Shown in pieces: positions 1-9,056 of a DNA stretch of 52,764 nucleotides. The notes beneath the pieces are model-generated. The model was given only the letters and a program-made list of their open reading frames with translations. It ran no database searches and had not been told where the DNA came from. The number at the start of each line of letters is the position of its first letter. Position 1 is the first letter of the stretch. The position numbers and the translations under genes are program-made. Source of the DNA: JALUUH01 sp964636675 (GTDB lineage: Bacteria > Pseudomonadota > Gammaproteobacteria > S012-40); contig CAZWUO010000007.1 of assembly GCA_964636675.1 (NCBI GenBank), positions 1 through 52,764 on the forward strand. The letters run 5' to 3'.

Positions 1-938
1 CTATAAAACAATGGAATAACATCACCAACTCGATCTCTTAAAGGTGGCAACAATATCGGAAATACATTTAAACGATAGTATAAATCCTCTCTAAACTTTC
101 CTTCAGCGACTTCTTTTTTCATATTTTTATTCGTGGTCGCAAGTACGCGCACATCCAATGCAATCAGTTTATTTCCACCTAATCTTTCGACTTCCCGTTC
201 CTGTAATACTCTGAGTAGTTTGGCCTGTAAGCCAATATCCATTTCTGATATTTCATCGAGTAATAATGTACCTGCATTAGCTAATTCAAATTTTCCGAGA
301 CTGGATTTATAAGCACCGGTAAATGCACCTTTTTCATAACCAAATAACATTGCCTCAAGCATATTTTCAGGAATTGCAGCGCAATTGAGTGCGATAAACG
401 GCCCATCCACCCGCGATGAAGCCCGATGTATTTCTTTAGCAATCACTTCTTTCCCAGTGCCACTTTCACCACTGATCAAGACGCTTGCTTCGCTTTCTGC
501 CACTTTTTTAACGAGGGCTAATACCTCTTTTGTTTTTTGGTCTTCCGCTATGATCTCGCCCGCGGAATCATAATCATTTGGCAGATATCGGCTAATCATG
601 TTGACCAAGACTTCAGACTCGAAAGGTTTAACCAAATAGTCTGCTGCTCCATCTTGCATTGCTTCTACCGCTTTCTGTATCGTTCCATACGCTGTCATTA
701 ATACAAACGGTAGTTCAGACTGTTGCTGCTTAACTTGCTTTAACAATGTATGCCCGTCCATACCATCCATTTGCACATCGGAAACAACCATCCCCACTAA
801 TTCATCATTCAGTATGTCGATGGCGGCACTTCCATCTGCAGCCTGCAAAACGCTATATCCTGCTAAACCAAGCGTGTCTGTTAATGCTTCTCTTAAAGAC
901 TCATCATCCTCTACGACTAAGACACATCCGTTACTCAT
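1..938 (-). CDS. fleR: FleR, sigma54-dependent flagellar response regulator (3' end outside the window)
   Basis: NtrC-type activator, partial: 312 codons are present and the end of the AAA+ domain and the DNA-binding domain lie beyond the left edge. Residues 1-120 are a receiver domain with acidic pocket D11/D12, predicted phosphoacceptor D54 and conserved K104. The AAA+ domain follows, with Walker A GESGTGKE at 157-164 and the sigma54-contacting GAFTGA loop at 204-209. The ATG overlaps the fleS stop as ATGA, so the two are translationally coupled. In Pseudomonas and Vibrio (FlrC) the family is phosphorylated by FleS/FlrB and activates hook-basal-body genes. The call rests on the domain set plus fleS-fleQ context; another NtrC-type regulator is unlikely here. 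Confidence 0.9.
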   Translation of the reverse strand, partial: MSNGCVLVVEDDESLREALTDTLGLAGYSVLQAADGSAAIDILNDELVGMVVSDVQMDGMDGHTLLKQVKQQQSELPFVLMTAYGTIQKAVEAMQDGAADYLVKPFESEVLVNMISRYLPNDYDSAGEIIAEDQKTKEVLALVKKVAESEASVLISGESGTGKEVIAKEIHRASSRVDGPFIALNCAAIPENMLEAMLFGYEKGAFTGAYKSSLGKFELANAGTLLLDEISEMDIGLQAKLLRVLQEREVERLGGNKLIALDVRVLATTNKNMKKEVAEGKFREDLYYRLNVFPILLPPLRDRVGDVIPLFY

Positions 939-2170
939 TTTTCACCTCTTTCGTTTTTCATTGCATTTTCTGTATCTTTCGCGACTGAAATAAGTGGCAA
1001 TCGAATAACAAATGTGGTTCCACTTTGGTCACTAGAATCGACCCAAAGTTTGCCTTCATGCGCTTGCACAACCGCTGAAGCAACCGCTAAACCCAGTCCT
1101 GTTCCCCTTGAATGCGTGGTAAAAAATGGTTCAAATATTTGCGCCTGTATGTCTTTTCGAATGCCTGGCCCATTGTCTTGAATGAAGATATCGACAAAGG
1201 AATGTGTTTGTCCCTGAACTTGCTGCGTACTTATTTCTATTTCCCCTCCCGCGCCACAAGCTTGAGTTGCATTGGTCACCAAATTTTGCAACACACTGAC
1301 TAATGCGTCTTTATTTGCACTCACTTGCCAAGCAGGTTCCGCATGATTAATCGACAAAGAACATCCTGCAGACTCAAGATGAACTTCCAATGCCAGATCC
1401 AATTCCAGAAATAAGTCAGCTAAAGTTTCTTGCTGATGATTGGCACCGCTATCGCGCGTAAACGCCAACATATCTTCTACAATTTGCTCAAGATGTTTTA
1501 AGCGAGACAATGTTTTTTCTGTAAAACGGGTGCGTTCTTCGACGTTAAGATGTTGCTTGGTGAGATTTGATGTATACAACAGCGCGGAAGCTAGCGGGGT
1601 TCTTATTTGATGCGCAAGCTTAGCGCTCATTTCACCTAAAGCCGATAAACGTTTATAGCGTTCAAGTGAGGACTGTAATACACGTGTATCTGTGACATCG
1701 GTCAACATTATAATTTGACCAGGCTCTTTACCAAGGGGACTGGTTGAAATGGAAACTACCCGGCCTTTTACGGTAATTGCTTCTTGCCCGGACTGTGTAT
1801 CGGGTAAAAAAGCACGTTCAATAATATCCCGCCAAAGCTCACCTTCCAAAGGCAGGCCGAGCAAATCCTCGGCAGCAGGGTTGCTCTCTTGAATTTGTCC
1901 ATGCGGATTAATCACTACCACACCAGCAGGTAACGAAGTTAACAACATCGAATGGCGCGATGCGAGCCGCGCATTCTCCTCGTACTGCCGGAAGCGTTCT
2001 CGCTCGGTTGCTGAAAGTTCTTGATGCAGGGAGTTGATACGAAACTCAAGCGCGTCGTAAGTTGCAGTTAATTGCTCTGCAACACCATTAAATACCTGAA
2101 AAGCCTCTTTCAGTTCTTTATTGTTAGACGGATTTAATTGAATAGGCTGAACTGACTTGGGTTTTGCCAC
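935..2170 (-). CDS. fleS: FleS, cytoplasmic flagellar sensor histidine kinase
   Basis: 411 aa with no membrane segment. A coiled-coil-like start (about 20-70) leads to a PAS domain (about 75-165), a HisKA domain with phosphoacceptor H187 in the AHQIRTPLA box, and a C-terminal ATPase domain with an N-box (NLVTNATQA), DNGPGI and GTGLGL. This matches FleS/FlrB, the soluble kinase that phosphorylates FleR/FlrC. The start is GTG at 2170; no in-frame ATG lies near it. The stop overlaps the fleR start by 4 bp. A sigma54-type promoter lies about 63 bp upstream, which fits activation by FleQ as known in Pseudomonas. Confidence 0.9.
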   Translation of the reverse strand: MAKPKSVQPIQLNPSNNKELKEAFQVFNGVAEQLTATYDALEFRINSLHQELSATERERFRQYEENARLASRHSMLLTSLPAGVVVINPHGQIQESNPAAEDLLGLPLEGELWRDIIERAFLPDTQSGQEAITVKGRVVSISTSPLGKEPGQIIMLTDVTDTRVLQSSLERYKRLSALGEMSAKLAHQIRTPLASALLYTSNLTKQHLNVEERTRFTEKTLSRLKHLEQIVEDMLAFTRDSGANHQQETLADLFLELDLALEVHLESAGCSLSINHAEPAWQVSANKDALVSVLQNLVTNATQACGAGGEIEISTQQVQGQTHSFVDIFIQDNGPGIRKDIQAQIFEPFFTTHSRGTGLGLAVASAVVQAHEGKLWVDSSDQSGTTFVIRLPLISVAKDTENAMKNERGEK

Positions 2171-2175
2171 GCTGC

Positions 2176-2239
2176 TTCTTGCTCCGATGTTCCGCTGAGT
2201 GTTCCGCTGAATAATTCAGCCTAGTCACCGGAGCAAGAA
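2176..2239. repeat. 11-bp inverted repeat spanning the fleS leader, with a 12-bp tandem repeat inside
   Basis: TTCTTGCTCCG at 2176-2186 is perfectly inverted at 2229-2239 (CGGAGCAAGAA). The right arm covers the -12 element of the predicted sigma54 promoter. Between the arms are two near-identical 12-mers starting GTTCCGCTGA (2189-2200 and 2201-2212) and a small palindrome GCTGA-N5-TCAGC (2206-2220). The arrangement could be an operator or a leader structure; no function is known. Confidence 0.6.
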
Positions 2240-2247
2240 ATATGCCC
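2233..2247 (-). promoter_or_regulatory. Candidate sigma54 (RpoN) promoter of fleSR
   Basis: Read on the minus strand the site is GGGCATATTTCTTGC: a GGCA -24 element and a TTGC -12 element with the canonical GG-N10-GC spacing. Transcription would start near 2222, leaving a leader of about 50 nt before the fleS GTG. FleQ-dependent sigma54 control of fleSR is established in Pseudomonas; its use here is inferred from the motif and position. Confidence 0.6.
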
Positions 2248-2296
2248 TCACTAAAATACGTTATTTCAACGAGTTATAGAGATTGTTTTTTTCAAG

Positions 2297-3784
2297 TCAA
2301 ACTCTTGACGCATCGGGAGAGCGCTGCAAGCCATACTTCCTGAGTTTCTCAACCAAGGTGGTACGACGCATTTTTAGCTTCTTCGCGGCATGAGCGACAA
2401 CGCCGCCAGAGTCATCCAAGGCTTGCTTAATTAAATTGAATTCAAGATTATTCAGATGCTCTTTCAAGTCTATTCCTTCGCTAGGCAAACGTGGTGAAGC
2501 AACCACCGGAACCTGTTCAAACAAACGATCAACATCAGGGGCTTGCTGCTGCGATGTTTTGACTTGTTCTTCAGCGACCTCATCCGCGATAATGACACCG
2601 CCTTTAGGTCTGAATTTTTCGGGCAAATCATTCATATCCACAACACCGTACGGATACATAATTATCAAGCGCTCAATCAAGTTTGCCAGTTCACGCACAT
2701 TCCCCGGCCAACGATACTGACACAGTGACATTATTGCTGCTGGCGTCAGACGCACTGAACCGCGTTTTTCCGCTTCCATTCTGGCGATCAATTCATTGAC
2801 CAATAATGGAATATCATCTAAGCGTTCGCGGAGTGGCGGCATATCAATGGGAAATACATTCAGCCGATAAAATAAGTCTTCGCGGAATTTGCCTTCTTTA
2901 ATATGCACTTCTAAATCACGATGTGTTGCTGCGATAATACGTACATCGGCGCGCATGCTCTTATTGCCACCCACTCGTTCATACGTGCGCTCTTGCAATA
3001 CACGCAAAAGTTTGACTTGCATATGTACGCTCATATCGCCAATTTCATCAAGGAATAGGGTGCCGCCATCCGCTAGCTCAAAACGACCTTGACGCGTACT
3101 AATAGCACCGGTAAAAGCACCTTTTTCGTGGCCAAACAATTCACTTTCCAAAAGGTCAGCTGGAATGGCGCCACAATTTATGGGTACGAACGCTTTATTT
3201 CTTCGGCTAGAGTGATAATGTAAATTTCGCGCAACCACTTCTTTACCCGTCCCTGATTCTCCTAGAATCAACACGGTAGCTTCTGAGTCAGCCACTTGAC
3301 CCATCATTTCACGCACAACGCGTATGCTGCGACTATTGCCCACCAAACTGCGAAATAATTCAGAAGAAGAACCGGTAGAGGATGACTTGTCTTGTCTATC
3401 ACGAAATACTTGTGCCTGATGCAAGGCATCGGTAAGCTGCATATATTTCAGTGGCAGATTCAGGGTATTAAAACTATCTGCCTGAACTCCTTGCTCTATT
3501 TCTGATTGGTTTTTTGGGTTTTGATTGGCTTTCTCGATCAGACGAATGATCGGTAAATCAATATTTAAGTCGCGAATACCAGAAAATACCTTTTTGAGAG
3601 TTTCATCATTGCCGCAATTACCTAACAGTATTACATCAATGGTATTAGGTTGAACAAGGACTTCTTTCCAATGTCGACAATCGGTAATCCGACCTTCTTG
3701 ATCAAGGAAATCCAAGATTCCTTTATAAACTTGCCTTTTAAAATTATCTTCTTCAACGACCAGTACGGTAGATGTATTACTCAT
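2297..3784 (-). CDS. fleQ: FleQ, master flagellar transcription activator
   Basis: 495 aa, sigma54-dependent activator. The N-terminal receiver-like domain (1-125) lacks the usual phosphoacceptor aspartate: the strand VILLGNCG ends without an Asp where one is expected, as in FleQ/FlrA. The AAA+ domain carries Walker A GESGTGKE (175-182), GAFTGA (222-227) and Walker B GTLFLDE (241-247). A Fis-type helix-turn-helix sits at about 455-490. FleQ tops the flagellar cascade and in Pseudomonas also binds c-di-GMP to control exopolysaccharide genes. ATG at 3784 has a good ribosome site (GGGAG). It is transcribed away from the glycosyltransferase operon at 3956. Confidence 0.92.
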   Translation of the reverse strand: MSNTSTVLVVEEDNFKRQVYKGILDFLDQEGRITDCRHWKEVLVQPNTIDVILLGNCGNDETLKKVFSGIRDLNIDLPIIRLIEKANQNPKNQSEIEQGVQADSFNTLNLPLKYMQLTDALHQAQVFRDRQDKSSSTGSSSELFRSLVGNSRSIRVVREMMGQVADSEATVLILGESGTGKEVVARNLHYHSSRRNKAFVPINCGAIPADLLESELFGHEKGAFTGAISTRQGRFELADGGTLFLDEIGDMSVHMQVKLLRVLQERTYERVGGNKSMRADVRIIAATHRDLEVHIKEGKFREDLFYRLNVFPIDMPPLRERLDDIPLLVNELIARMEAEKRGSVRLTPAAIMSLCQYRWPGNVRELANLIERLIIMYPYGVVDMNDLPEKFRPKGGVIIADEVAEEQVKTSQQQAPDVDRLFEQVPVVASPRLPSEGIDLKEHLNNLEFNLIKQALDDSGGVVAHAAKKLKMRRTTLVEKLRKYGLQRSPDASRV

Positions 3785-3862
3785 ACCACTCCCTCGAAAT
3801 AGCGTTTAAAAATCAGCAGCTCGAAGCGCTTACAGCCACTCTCCCCCAATATCTTGCTAAGT

Positions 3863-3891
3863 AGTAAAGCACGAAAATATAAACATGTCAA
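3863..3891 (-). promoter_or_regulatory. Candidate sigma70 promoter of fleQ
   Basis: On the minus strand there is a perfect -35 TTGACA (3886-3891), a 17-bp spacer and a -10-like TTTACT (3863-3868, four of six matches). The predicted start near 3855 leaves a leader of about 70 nt. A housekeeping-type promoter suits a top-level regulator. Confidence 0.5.
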
Positions 3892-3955
3892 AATATTGTC
3901 GCAACTTTTCAGCACTAAGCATTTAATTTACCTATAATATTTATTATTCGTCGGC

Positions 3956-5737
3956 ATGCTTTCTGCTCCTCCTAGACGCATGAATGGATTAGCAAAAAAT
4001 AACATTCGTGCACAACTTCAAGTGGCACTTGCGTGTTTTCAACAACGTCAATTTATAGAATCTGAAGAGATCTCGCGAAATATCCTCGCACAAATACCTT
4101 CTCAATTTGACGCATTACATTTACTCGGTATTATCAAATATCAAACCCAAGATTATGAAAATGCGAAAATATTTCTTAAGCAAGCCAGAAATATTCAGCC
4201 CTCAAATATTCAGCTGCTGAATACGCTCGCCTGTACTCTCAAAGCACTAGGAGATATTTCAGCGTCCGAAAAGCTTTTTCTAGCCGTGCTAAAAATTAAT
4301 CCGCTTTATCCAGAAACCCTCAATAATTACCTTAGTTTGCTCGAGCAAAATGCCAAATATGTACAAATCGTTGCTTTACTAGAACCTAAAATAAGTCATT
4401 TTTCCAAAAATACACATTTTTTAAGAAGCCTGGCTTACGGTTATAGCGTTACCGGCAATGTTCGTCTTGCACTTACCACCATTCATCAAGCGATCAATGT
4501 CCAGCCTCAGGCGAGAAACATTGAGCTTTTAAACACCAAAGGAGCCATTTTATCGGCCCATCGGCAGTATGAAAAAGCGTGTGAGATTTTTTGCCAAATT
4601 CTCACCGCTGAACCATCCCACCTCCATGCGCATATCAATCTCGCCTACGCCTTGCAAAAAAAAGGTCAATTGGATCTAGCATTGAAACATTTTGAAAAAA
4701 GCCTGGTTTTGCTGCAAGACACAAACAATAAAACCAACACAAACGAGTCCGCAACTCTATTTTCCAAAATACAATTCATGCTTGCTTGCATCAAACTGAC
4801 GTATGGTGACTATAAAAATGGCTGGATAAACTACACAAAACGACCCAGTATATTATTACAAACCCATCTCACCCCTATCGATAATATGCTGCTACCGGTT
4901 AATTTAACCGGAAAACGTATCCTCATTATTCATGACCAAGGTATCGGTGATGAGCTTTTTTTTCTTCGATTTGCTGCTCGATTAAAATCCCGCGGAGCGC
5001 ATATTAGCTATTTAGCCTCCGACAAAATAACGGAGCTTATTAAAACCAACCCCGATATAGACCATGTTATTAAGCATAAAAATAAGCAGCATTATGATTA
5101 CAAATTTTCGGTAGCAGATCTTCCTCTTTTATTAAAATGTTATTCAACACAAGATATTCCACCCGCGCTGCGTTTATTTCCGGATAAAACCGCTACCGAA
5201 ATCTGCCTCAAAGACTTGCAGCAACAAGGCAAAGGAATATTTATCGGCATTACATGGCGCGCAGGTGCCAAAAAAATCGACAATCAAGATACCATTGAAA
5301 TCTTAGACAAACACATACCTTTAGAAATACTCGTTAAATTATTAACCCAAAAACTGGCTAAACAAGTCACGAACACTTCGGTGAACTTAGTCGTTCTTCA
5401 GCGTAACCCTAAAAAAGAAGAAATCGATTATTTGAAAAAGAACTCAGATTTTAACATCATTGATTACTCGCATTACAATGAAAACCTATTGCAGATGATG
5501 TCGTTACTCGCGGTGCTTGATGACTATATAGGCGTCAGTAATACCAATATACATCTCCGAGGAAGCCTCAATAAAAAAGCCAAGGTATTACTGCCTTATC
5601 CTGCCGAATGGCGCTGGCAACTCACAGGAAAAAGCACACCTTGGTATGCTAACTTCACCCTCATAAGGCAATCAGAAGACGGGTATTGGGATGCCGCCTG
5701 CAACAGCGATCAACTACACCGTAAGTTATCGGTATGA
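3956..5737 (+). CDS. TPR protein with GT9/GT41-like C-terminal glycosyltransferase domain (first of a tandem pair)
   Basis: 593 aa. Roughly residues 10-290 form degenerate tetratricopeptide repeats. The C-terminal half looks like a GT-B glycosyltransferase domain of the kind found in TPR/GT9-like proteins: HDQGIGDELFFLR near 325, GITWRAG near 432, and YIGVSNTNIH near 522 followed by the PAEWRW segment. No signal peptide is seen. A perfect TATAAT lies at 3933-3938, close to the ATG at 3956; an in-frame ATG at 3980 is a possible alternative, and neither has a clear Shine-Dalgarno site. The stop overlaps the next gene (ATGA). TPR glycosyltransferases beside flagellar genes often modify flagellin, so flagellin is a plausible but unproven acceptor. 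Confidence 0.7.
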   Translation: MLSAPPRRMNGLAKNNIRAQLQVALACFQQRQFIESEEISRNILAQIPSQFDALHLLGIIKYQTQDYENAKIFLKQARNIQPSNIQLLNTLACTLKALGDISASEKLFLAVLKINPLYPETLNNYLSLLEQNAKYVQIVALLEPKISHFSKNTHFLRSLAYGYSVTGNVRLALTTIHQAINVQPQARNIELLNTKGAILSAHRQYEKACEIFCQILTAEPSHLHAHINLAYALQKKGQLDLALKHFEKSLVLLQDTNNKTNTNESATLFSKIQFMLACIKLTYGDYKNGWINYTKRPSILLQTHLTPIDNMLLPVNLTGKRILIIHDQGIGDELFFLRFAARLKSRGAHISYLASDKITELIKTNPDIDHVIKHKNKQHYDYKFSVADLPLLLKCYSTQDIPPALRLFPDKTATEICLKDLQQQGKGIFIGITWRAGAKKIDNQDTIEILDKHIPLEILVKLLTQKLAKQVTNTSVNLVVLQRNPKKEEIDYLKKNSDFNIIDYSHYNENLLQMMSLLAVLDDYIGVSNTNIHLRGSLNKKAKVLLPYPAEWRWQLTGKSTPWYANFTLIRQSEDGYWDAACNSDQLHRKLSV

Positions 5738-7593
5738 GCAATTTAAAAAGACTGAGTAAAAAAACTCAGCAAGCACTCGAACTTTTTCAGCAAAAAAACT
5801 ATACCGCAGCTAGACCTCTGCTTACAGAAGTATGCAAAAAGAGCCCTAAATTTGATTTAGCCGGTTTTCTATTAGCCACTATTTATTTTACGGAAGAAGA
5901 TTTAAGCCAGGCCCAAAATTATTATCAATACACAATACGCGCTAACCCAAAACACTGGGAGGCGCACAATAACCTGGGCGTCACTTTTGAAAAACTCGGA
6001 AATCATGCACACGCATTACATCATTATAAAAAAGCCATTTCGTTAAAACCAGGTTATACAGTGGCATATTTTCATTTGGGGAATTTGCTCAATACAAATG
6101 ACGAAATAGAAGCGGCGACTGAAAATTACCAATTGGCATTGAATAGCAACCCAGATCATTTTCCGTCGCTTAATAATTTAGCACTGATTTTTGTGCAACA
6201 GGACAAATATGATGCAGCCCTCACCTTACTCCTACACGCAGAAAAAATTCAAGCACAAGATTTAGAAGTATTAACCAATTTAGGTATAGTACTGCGGAAA
6301 AAAGAGAATTATCCCGCCGCCATTGATAGGCTGTCACGTGCATTGGACATCAAGCCATATTTCGGCCCTGCGCTTGAGCAACTTGCTATCAGCCACCAGC
6401 AAAATTCAAATTTCGATCTGGCCATTCAATATTTTGAACAGGCGATTGATTTGCACCCCGAAGAGGATAATCTGCATACCAATTATGGGCACTTGCTCAA
6501 TGAACTAGGAGATTATGCAAAAGCCAAAACTGAATTCAATACAGCCATAACTTATAATGAATATAATCACCAAGCCTGGAATGGGCTAGCTACCAACGCC
6601 AAACTTACCGGGGATATCGATAAAGCGATTGGACTATTTTCCGATGCTTTGTATAAATTCCCTTCACATGTAGACATACAATTCAATCTGGCGACTTCAT
6701 ACCTAACAACGGGTGATTTTAAAAATGGCTGGAAAAATTATCATGCGAGACCCAGTTATTTTGAACACGGAGGACAAACTTTTGCAGAAAAACTTCCGCT
6801 GGACCTGGTCGGAAAAACTATTTTCCTTGAATACGATCAAGGCATAGGCGACGAATTATTTTTTCTAAGATATGTGCCTGAGCTAAAAAAAAGAGGTGCA
6901 AAAGTAATCTATTTTCCACATATCAATTCACGAACACTGGTGTCACAAATCAGTATTTTGGATGATATTGTGCCCTCAGGAGAACGTTCATCGGACGCAG
7001 ATTTTCATATACTGCTCGGAGATCTTCCCTATTGCCTAAGCGATACGACTGCCCTGGATCCACCACCTAGTTTATCGATTAATCCGACTGAGTTATTACT
7101 TGATCAAGTAATGCAAGAACTCGATCAATTGGGGCCACCCCCCTATATTGGCCTAACCTGGAGAGCGGGACAAATATCAGAACATCAACTCTATAAAGAA
7201 ATACCCTTAGAAAAAATAGCTGAAGTTATGCAAACTCTGCAAGGTACATTTATAGCCTTACAACGCAATCCTTTAGAGAATGAAATTTCCAATCTCTCCA
7301 ATCTAAGTAACAAGCCTATCGGTAATTTTTCAGAGTACAACGTCACATTAGATAAAATGACGGCCTTATTAAGCATGCTCGATCAATATATTGGCGTAAG
7401 TAATACCAATATGCACATCACAGCAGCGGTAGGAAAAACAGCAAAAGTGTTGCTACCCCACCCCGCCGAGTGGCGCTGGATGGCAACCGGAAATTGCTCT
7501 CCCTGGTTTCCGGGTTTTGCTATTTATCGTCAACGCCAAGACAAAAGTTGGGAAAGCGCAATCCTTCAGCTAAAAAAAGATTTAGATTATTAA
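5734..7593 (+). CDS. TPR protein with GT9/GT41-like C-terminal glycosyltransferase domain (second of a tandem pair)
   Basis: 619 aa, clear paralogue of the preceding gene. TPR units fill about 1-330, better preserved than in the first copy (repeats such as WEAHNNLGVTFEKLGNHAHA). The C-terminal domain keeps the same signature segments: YDQGIGDELFFLRY near 365, GLTWRAG near 473, and YIGVSNTNMH near 552 followed by HPAEWRWM. The start is coupled to the upstream stop by ATGA. The pair probably arose by tandem duplication, and divergent TPR regions could give different acceptor specificity. Soluble, presumably cytoplasmic. Confidence 0.7.
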   Translation: MSNLKRLSKKTQQALELFQQKNYTAARPLLTEVCKKSPKFDLAGFLLATIYFTEEDLSQAQNYYQYTIRANPKHWEAHNNLGVTFEKLGNHAHALHHYKKAISLKPGYTVAYFHLGNLLNTNDEIEAATENYQLALNSNPDHFPSLNNLALIFVQQDKYDAALTLLLHAEKIQAQDLEVLTNLGIVLRKKENYPAAIDRLSRALDIKPYFGPALEQLAISHQQNSNFDLAIQYFEQAIDLHPEEDNLHTNYGHLLNELGDYAKAKTEFNTAITYNEYNHQAWNGLATNAKLTGDIDKAIGLFSDALYKFPSHVDIQFNLATSYLTTGDFKNGWKNYHARPSYFEHGGQTFAEKLPLDLVGKTIFLEYDQGIGDELFFLRYVPELKKRGAKVIYFPHINSRTLVSQISILDDIVPSGERSSDADFHILLGDLPYCLSDTTALDPPPSLSINPTELLLDQVMQELDQLGPPPYIGLTWRAGQISEHQLYKEIPLEKIAEVMQTLQGTFIALQRNPLENEISNLSNLSNKPIGNFSEYNVTLDKMTALLSMLDQYIGVSNTNMHITAAVGKTAKVLLPHPAEWRWMATGNCSPWFPGFAIYRQRQDKSWESAILQLKKDLDY

Positions 7594-7679
7594 AAAGAAT
7601 CAAGCTATTCGTGGAAACTCATGTTTCACTTGGCACACAGAATGCTACTTTATTTGCAACAAACAAAGCGGTGAAGTTG

Positions 7680-8357
7680 ATGATAAGAATATTCATAGGT
7701 TATGACCCACGTGAAGCCGAAGCGTATAGCGTTTTAGCGCATAGCATTCATGTGCGTGCCTCACAACCTGTGTCGATAACCCCGCTTGCGCTGAGCCAAC
7801 TTAAAAACATTATGACGCGTGAAACCAACCCCTTGCAATCAACTGATTTCTCCTTTTCACGATTCTTAACACCTTATCTTTCCGACTTTAAAGGCTGGTC
7901 GATCTTTATGGATTGCGACATGATCGTACTTGATGACATTGTTAACCTAATGGATTTCGCACAAGATAAATACGCCGTACAAGTAGTCAAACATAATCAC
8001 GAACCAATCGAAGAAACCAAGTTTTTAGGAGCAACACAAAGTAAATATAAAAAAAAGAACTGGAGTAGCGTTATGTTATTCAATAATACGCGCTGCAATT
8101 CGCTGACTCCCGAGTATGTTAATACTGCCAGCGGGCTGGATCTCCATCAGTTCAAATGGTTGGAAGATGCACGTTTAATCGGAGAAATTCCGCCTCGATG
8201 GAATCACCTAGTCGGATATAACAAGCCTAATCCAAGCGCATCTTTGGTACATTTCACTATCGGTGGCCCTTATTTTCAAGAATATAAAAACTGCGAATAT
8301 TCTAAGGAATGGTTTCAAGAAAAAAACAAAATGTTATATTGCGAGCAAAAACTATGA
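7680..8357 (+). CDS. GT8-like glycosyltransferase
   Basis: 225 aa from ATG 7680. The frame is open back to 7470, but that part overlaps the upstream gene and looks non-coding; the MIRIFIGYDPRE segment is a natural start, and GTG at 7671 is an alternative. It has the GT8 layout: SRFLTPYL, then a D-C-D metal motif (D78, D80) in FMDCDMIVLDD, and a late HFTIGGPYF segment that can supply the metal-binding histidine. Such enzymes transfer hexoses from UDP-sugars. It follows the TPR/glycosyltransferase pair by 86 bp and overlaps the next gene by ATGA. Confidence 0.65.
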   Translation: MIRIFIGYDPREAEAYSVLAHSIHVRASQPVSITPLALSQLKNIMTRETNPLQSTDFSFSRFLTPYLSDFKGWSIFMDCDMIVLDDIVNLMDFAQDKYAVQVVKHNHEPIEETKFLGATQSKYKKKNWSSVMLFNNTRCNSLTPEYVNTASGLDLHQFKWLEDARLIGEIPPRWNHLVGYNKPNPSASLVHFTIGGPYFQEYKNCEYSKEWFQEKNKMLYCEQKL

Positions 8358-8914
8358 GTAAAAAATCTATACAGTTCCCATTAGATGACAACAACCCTCT
8401 CACTTTTATTGACTACAATATGTTGTTATTACTTAGAGCGGAAAATGCTTTTGACCTAGACATCATGCTTGCGGCTTTTCTCGCTGATGATGTTGTTGCA
8501 TATATCGAAAAACATAAAAAAATCCTCTTTGTTGTTAGTGAAGTATGGAATACGACCATACGCCGGACGGTTTTTTCCAGCAACGATATTACGTTTCCTG
8601 ATGGTTTATTACTGATTCCAGCCCTATTCCATCGATTTAATTGGATCGTAAAAAACCCAGAATGGGATAATGTAAAACATCAAGCACAACAACGTTTTGA
8701 CACCGACCCAAATCTTGTCGATGCATTGATCATCATGTTCACGGCAGCCATGCAAGAAACTCTAGATTCTTCTCTGGACACCTTCTGTGCCCAGATAAAG
8801 AAACTTCAACATAAGCCAGACGAATACCAACAGGCACAAGAACTAAAGAAAAATATTGCTTGCTTTTATGGCAGGCCTACAGAAAAACTTTTAGAATTAG
8901 CGGAATCAGCTTAG
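8354..8914 (+). CDS. Conserved-looking protein of unknown function
   Basis: 186 aa from the ATG at 8354, which overlaps the stop of the GT8-like gene (ATGA); an open frame from 8309 is less likely. I do not recognise a family. The protein looks soluble and mostly helical, with a hydrophobic helix-rich middle (DALIIMFTAAMQETL) and a charged C-terminal half; no signal peptide or catalytic motif stands out. Tight coupling to glycosyltransferase genes suggests a part in the same glycosylation step, but that is inference. Confidence 0.6.
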   Translation: MSKKSIQFPLDDNNPLTFIDYNMLLLLRAENAFDLDIMLAAFLADDVVAYIEKHKKILFVVSEVWNTTIRRTVFSSNDITFPDGLLLIPALFHRFNWIVKNPEWDNVKHQAQQRFDTDPNLVDALIIMFTAAMQETLDSSLDTFCAQIKKLQHKPDEYQQAQELKKNIACFYGRPTEKLLELAESA

Positions 8915-8948
8915 GAAGATACTGATTAAGTTATAAGAATTAGAAGTG

Positions 8949-9037
8949 AGCAGAAGTTTTCCATGACGGATATCACATGGATGTAATTATCTAGCGGATA
9001 CGGAAATATTAACCGCATGTCATGGAAAACTTCTGCT
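8949..9037. repeat. 89-bp element with perfect 19-bp inverted ends between convergent genes
   Basis: AGCAGAAGTTTTCCATGAC (8949-8967) recurs perfectly inverted at 9019-9037, separated by 51 bp. It sits in the 142-bp gap between the plus-strand block ending at 8914 and the minus-strand block ending at 9057. The stem is too long and the loop too large for an ordinary terminator, and no U-tract follows. It may act as a bidirectional terminator or be a small non-autonomous mobile element. Confidence 0.75.
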
Positions 9038-9056
9038 TATTTAGGAGTATTTTAGA

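Noticed and set aside
7470..7679. N-terminal extension of the GT8-like protein by 70 codons
   Set aside because: It overlaps the coding end of the preceding TPR/glycosyltransferase gene in another frame and has low-complexity residues unlike GT8 starts; the MIRIFIGYDP start at 7680 is natural.
8949..9037. Simple rho-independent terminator
   Set aside because: The 51-bp loop and absence of a U-tract after either arm do not fit; recorded as an unexplained inverted-repeat element instead.
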